This document shows, one piece after another, positions 29,924-30,985 of a stretch of 30,985 nucleotides of DNA. The stretch is from Elysia marginata. Its lineage: Eukaryota; Mollusca; Gastropoda; Plakobranchidae. Location of the stretch: the NCBI GenBank assembly GCA_019649035.1, contig BMAT01007188.1:562196-593180 (forward strand), in the 5' to 3' direction. How positions within the stretch are numbered: position 1 is the first letter of the stretch; every line of letters starts with the position of its first letter. Position numbers and translations under genes: made by a program. A model generated the notes under the pieces. The model searched no databases and was not told the DNA's origin. It worked only from the letters and a program-made list of their open reading frames with translations.

Positions 29924-29950
29924 CGCAACTTAATTATCAGCCTGTCCCCG
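29924..29950 (-). repeat. Mariner terminal inverted repeat, right
   Basis: Read on the minus strand this starts CGGGGACAGG and continues CTGATAATTAAGTTGCGTTT. It differs from the left end at one internal base and in the outermost few bases, which carry an insertion or deletion around GGGA. It lies upstream of the transposase start. Confidence 0.93.
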
Positions 29951-29989
29951 TATGTTATCAACTCATTTCTCGTTGCTCATCTATTTGTC

Positions 29990-30240
29990 TAATCAAGATC
30001 TCATTTTTCATTCGCCAACCTTTAGACGAGATTAGTTTATTTCTATCTTCCTCTTGGATTGTCTATTCCTCTCTTTGATCACCTACTTACCCATATACTC
30101 ACATAATTATGTGTATGTATGTATCTATCTTTCATCTCTTTATTTATTTTACTACCTGAAATAACCAACTATCCACCTACCTATCTATCCATCCCTCCAT
30201 CTATCTTCCTACCTATCTTTTATATCTATCTATCTGTTTA
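29990..30240. repeat. Pyrimidine-rich composite microsatellite
   Basis: A C/T-rich stretch with ATGTATGTATGTATC (about 30113) and CTATCTATCCATCCCTCC/CTATCTATCTG words (30175-30238). Same class and strand bias as 9240-9420 and 12640-13010. Confidence 0.8.
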
Positions 30241-30560
30241 TAGTGTGTCTAATTATCCATTTTGGCAAGTAACGATATCGCACAAATAAATAAAACTCGA
30301 CTCCGCTATTCTACAACTTTTCGAGAACTTTTTTGTCTACTTACTTTCAATGTCTGACTAATTATTCAGACACTTCAACTCACGCAACAATAAAGAGTTG
30401 CAAATTTCTTAGGTCTACAGGGAATAAAGTGCTACATTAAATGACCCTACGGTGGCTGATGTGAGTTGGCGGGCGGTAGGAGAGGTAGGGAGACTCACAC
30501 AGAAACACAAATATGCATTGGTGCTCAGTCTTGCAAATTTTTCTTGTGTAATATTTTTTC
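30241..30560. other. Unannotated sequence
   Basis: No gene, RNA or repeat pair is recognised. A short GC-richer stretch, GGCGGGCGGTAGGAGAGG, lies near 30468. Confidence 0.4.
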
Positions 30561-30564
30561 ACCC

Positions 30565-30667
30565 ATCTTTACAGCTGTCTCTTTCTGTTTCTCTTCATCT
30601 CTCTTTCTTTTGATTGATTCCTACTTCGATATATTTATCTACCACTATCTAAACATCGAGTTCTCTC

Positions 30668-30710
<43 letters not shown>

Positions 30711-30941
30711 TCCTTTCTCTCAACTTCTCTTCGCAGACTTCTTAATCAATCTCGATGGCCTTGACAATTTTCTATTTTCAACATAGGAAATTAAATATAT
30801 ATATCTTCCTGTCTTTCCCTCACGTTACTCTCTCTTTCTCCCCAATTTCACCCTCCTTGTCTTTGGCAGTATGTCTTTTTGTCTCTTTTCCCCTAACATA
30901 TTTCCCACCCCCAAATTTGCCAAAAATATCTATGACTCCAT

Positions 30942-30985
<44 letters not shown>
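30565..30985. repeat. Pyrimidine-rich tract with two (CT)n cores, truncated by window end
   Basis: An interrupted C/T-rich stretch contains a CT core at about 30676-30702 and another from 30947 to the last base. The final run continues beyond the window. Confidence 0.9.

Larger units (their letters stand above)
28595..29950 (-). mobile_element. Mariner (Tc1/mariner) DNA transposon, complete but inactive
   Basis: The element is 1,356 bases with terminal inverted repeats at both ends and a TA on each side (28593-28594 and 29951-29952), the target duplication typical of this superfamily. The interior is filled by one transposase gene on the minus strand (28708-29756). Length, single gene, TIR length and TA target all match mariner. 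Stops and frameshifts in the transposase show that this copy cannot move by itself. The preserved ends suggest it could once have been moved by an active relative. Confidence 0.95.

Overview
The window looks like AT-rich, gene-poor, repeat-dominated nuclear DNA from an invertebrate animal. The best guess is a gastropod mollusc, inferred from the style of the repeats: a tRNA-headed SINE with a long conserved body, abundant (GA)n/(GATA)n/(GACA)n microsatellites, a degenerate non-LTR retrotransposon and a mariner element. No species can be named from the sequence alone. There are no operons or prokaryotic signals. I recognise no intact host protein-coding gene. Nearly all long open frames are low-complexity translations of microsatellites or chance frames in AT-rich DNA. 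Spliced exons cannot be excluded by eye.

Layout. 1-5.9 kb: two copies of one SINE family in opposite orientation (482-798 minus, 5279-5613 plus). The second sits inside an older, diverged repeat cluster (3949-5870). Short tandem duplications lie at 963-1010 and 1761-1810. 5.9-14 kb: mostly unrecognised AT-rich DNA with a GC-richer segment (6790-7140), a MITE-like element (8586-8880) and simple repeats. 14-16.6 kb: a block of purine-rich microsatellites around a 211-bp imperfect palindrome (14824-15034), followed by a 76-bp tandem duplication and an (ATC)n array. 17-19.5 kb: an AGATCTAG-rich repeat copy, a perfect-stem hairpin, a degenerate tRNA-like sequence and a GAT-rich minisatellite. 19.9-21.6 kb: three runs of N, two of them inside simple repeats. 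21.8-26.5 kb: a cluster of nuclear-receptor-like half-sites, two copies of a hairpin-containing dispersed repeat, and the 3' part of a dead LINE (24454-25603, minus). 27.4-28.4 kb: a tandem array of about 430-bp units ending in a G-quadruplex-like G run. 28.6-29.95 kb: a complete but inactivated mariner transposon with terminal inverted repeats and a TA target duplication. 30-31 kb: pyrimidine-rich tracts running off the window end.

The two best-supported coding remnants are the mariner transposase pseudogene and the LINE reverse-transcriptase pseudogene. Both carry in-frame stops and frameshifts, so neither is functional. I found no new multi-gene biological system. The most unusual signals are the over-represented palindrome TAGATCTA and the repeat family carrying it, the foldback at 14.8-15.0 kb, the DR1-like site cluster at 21.8 kb, and the layered insertion history at 4-5.6 kb.
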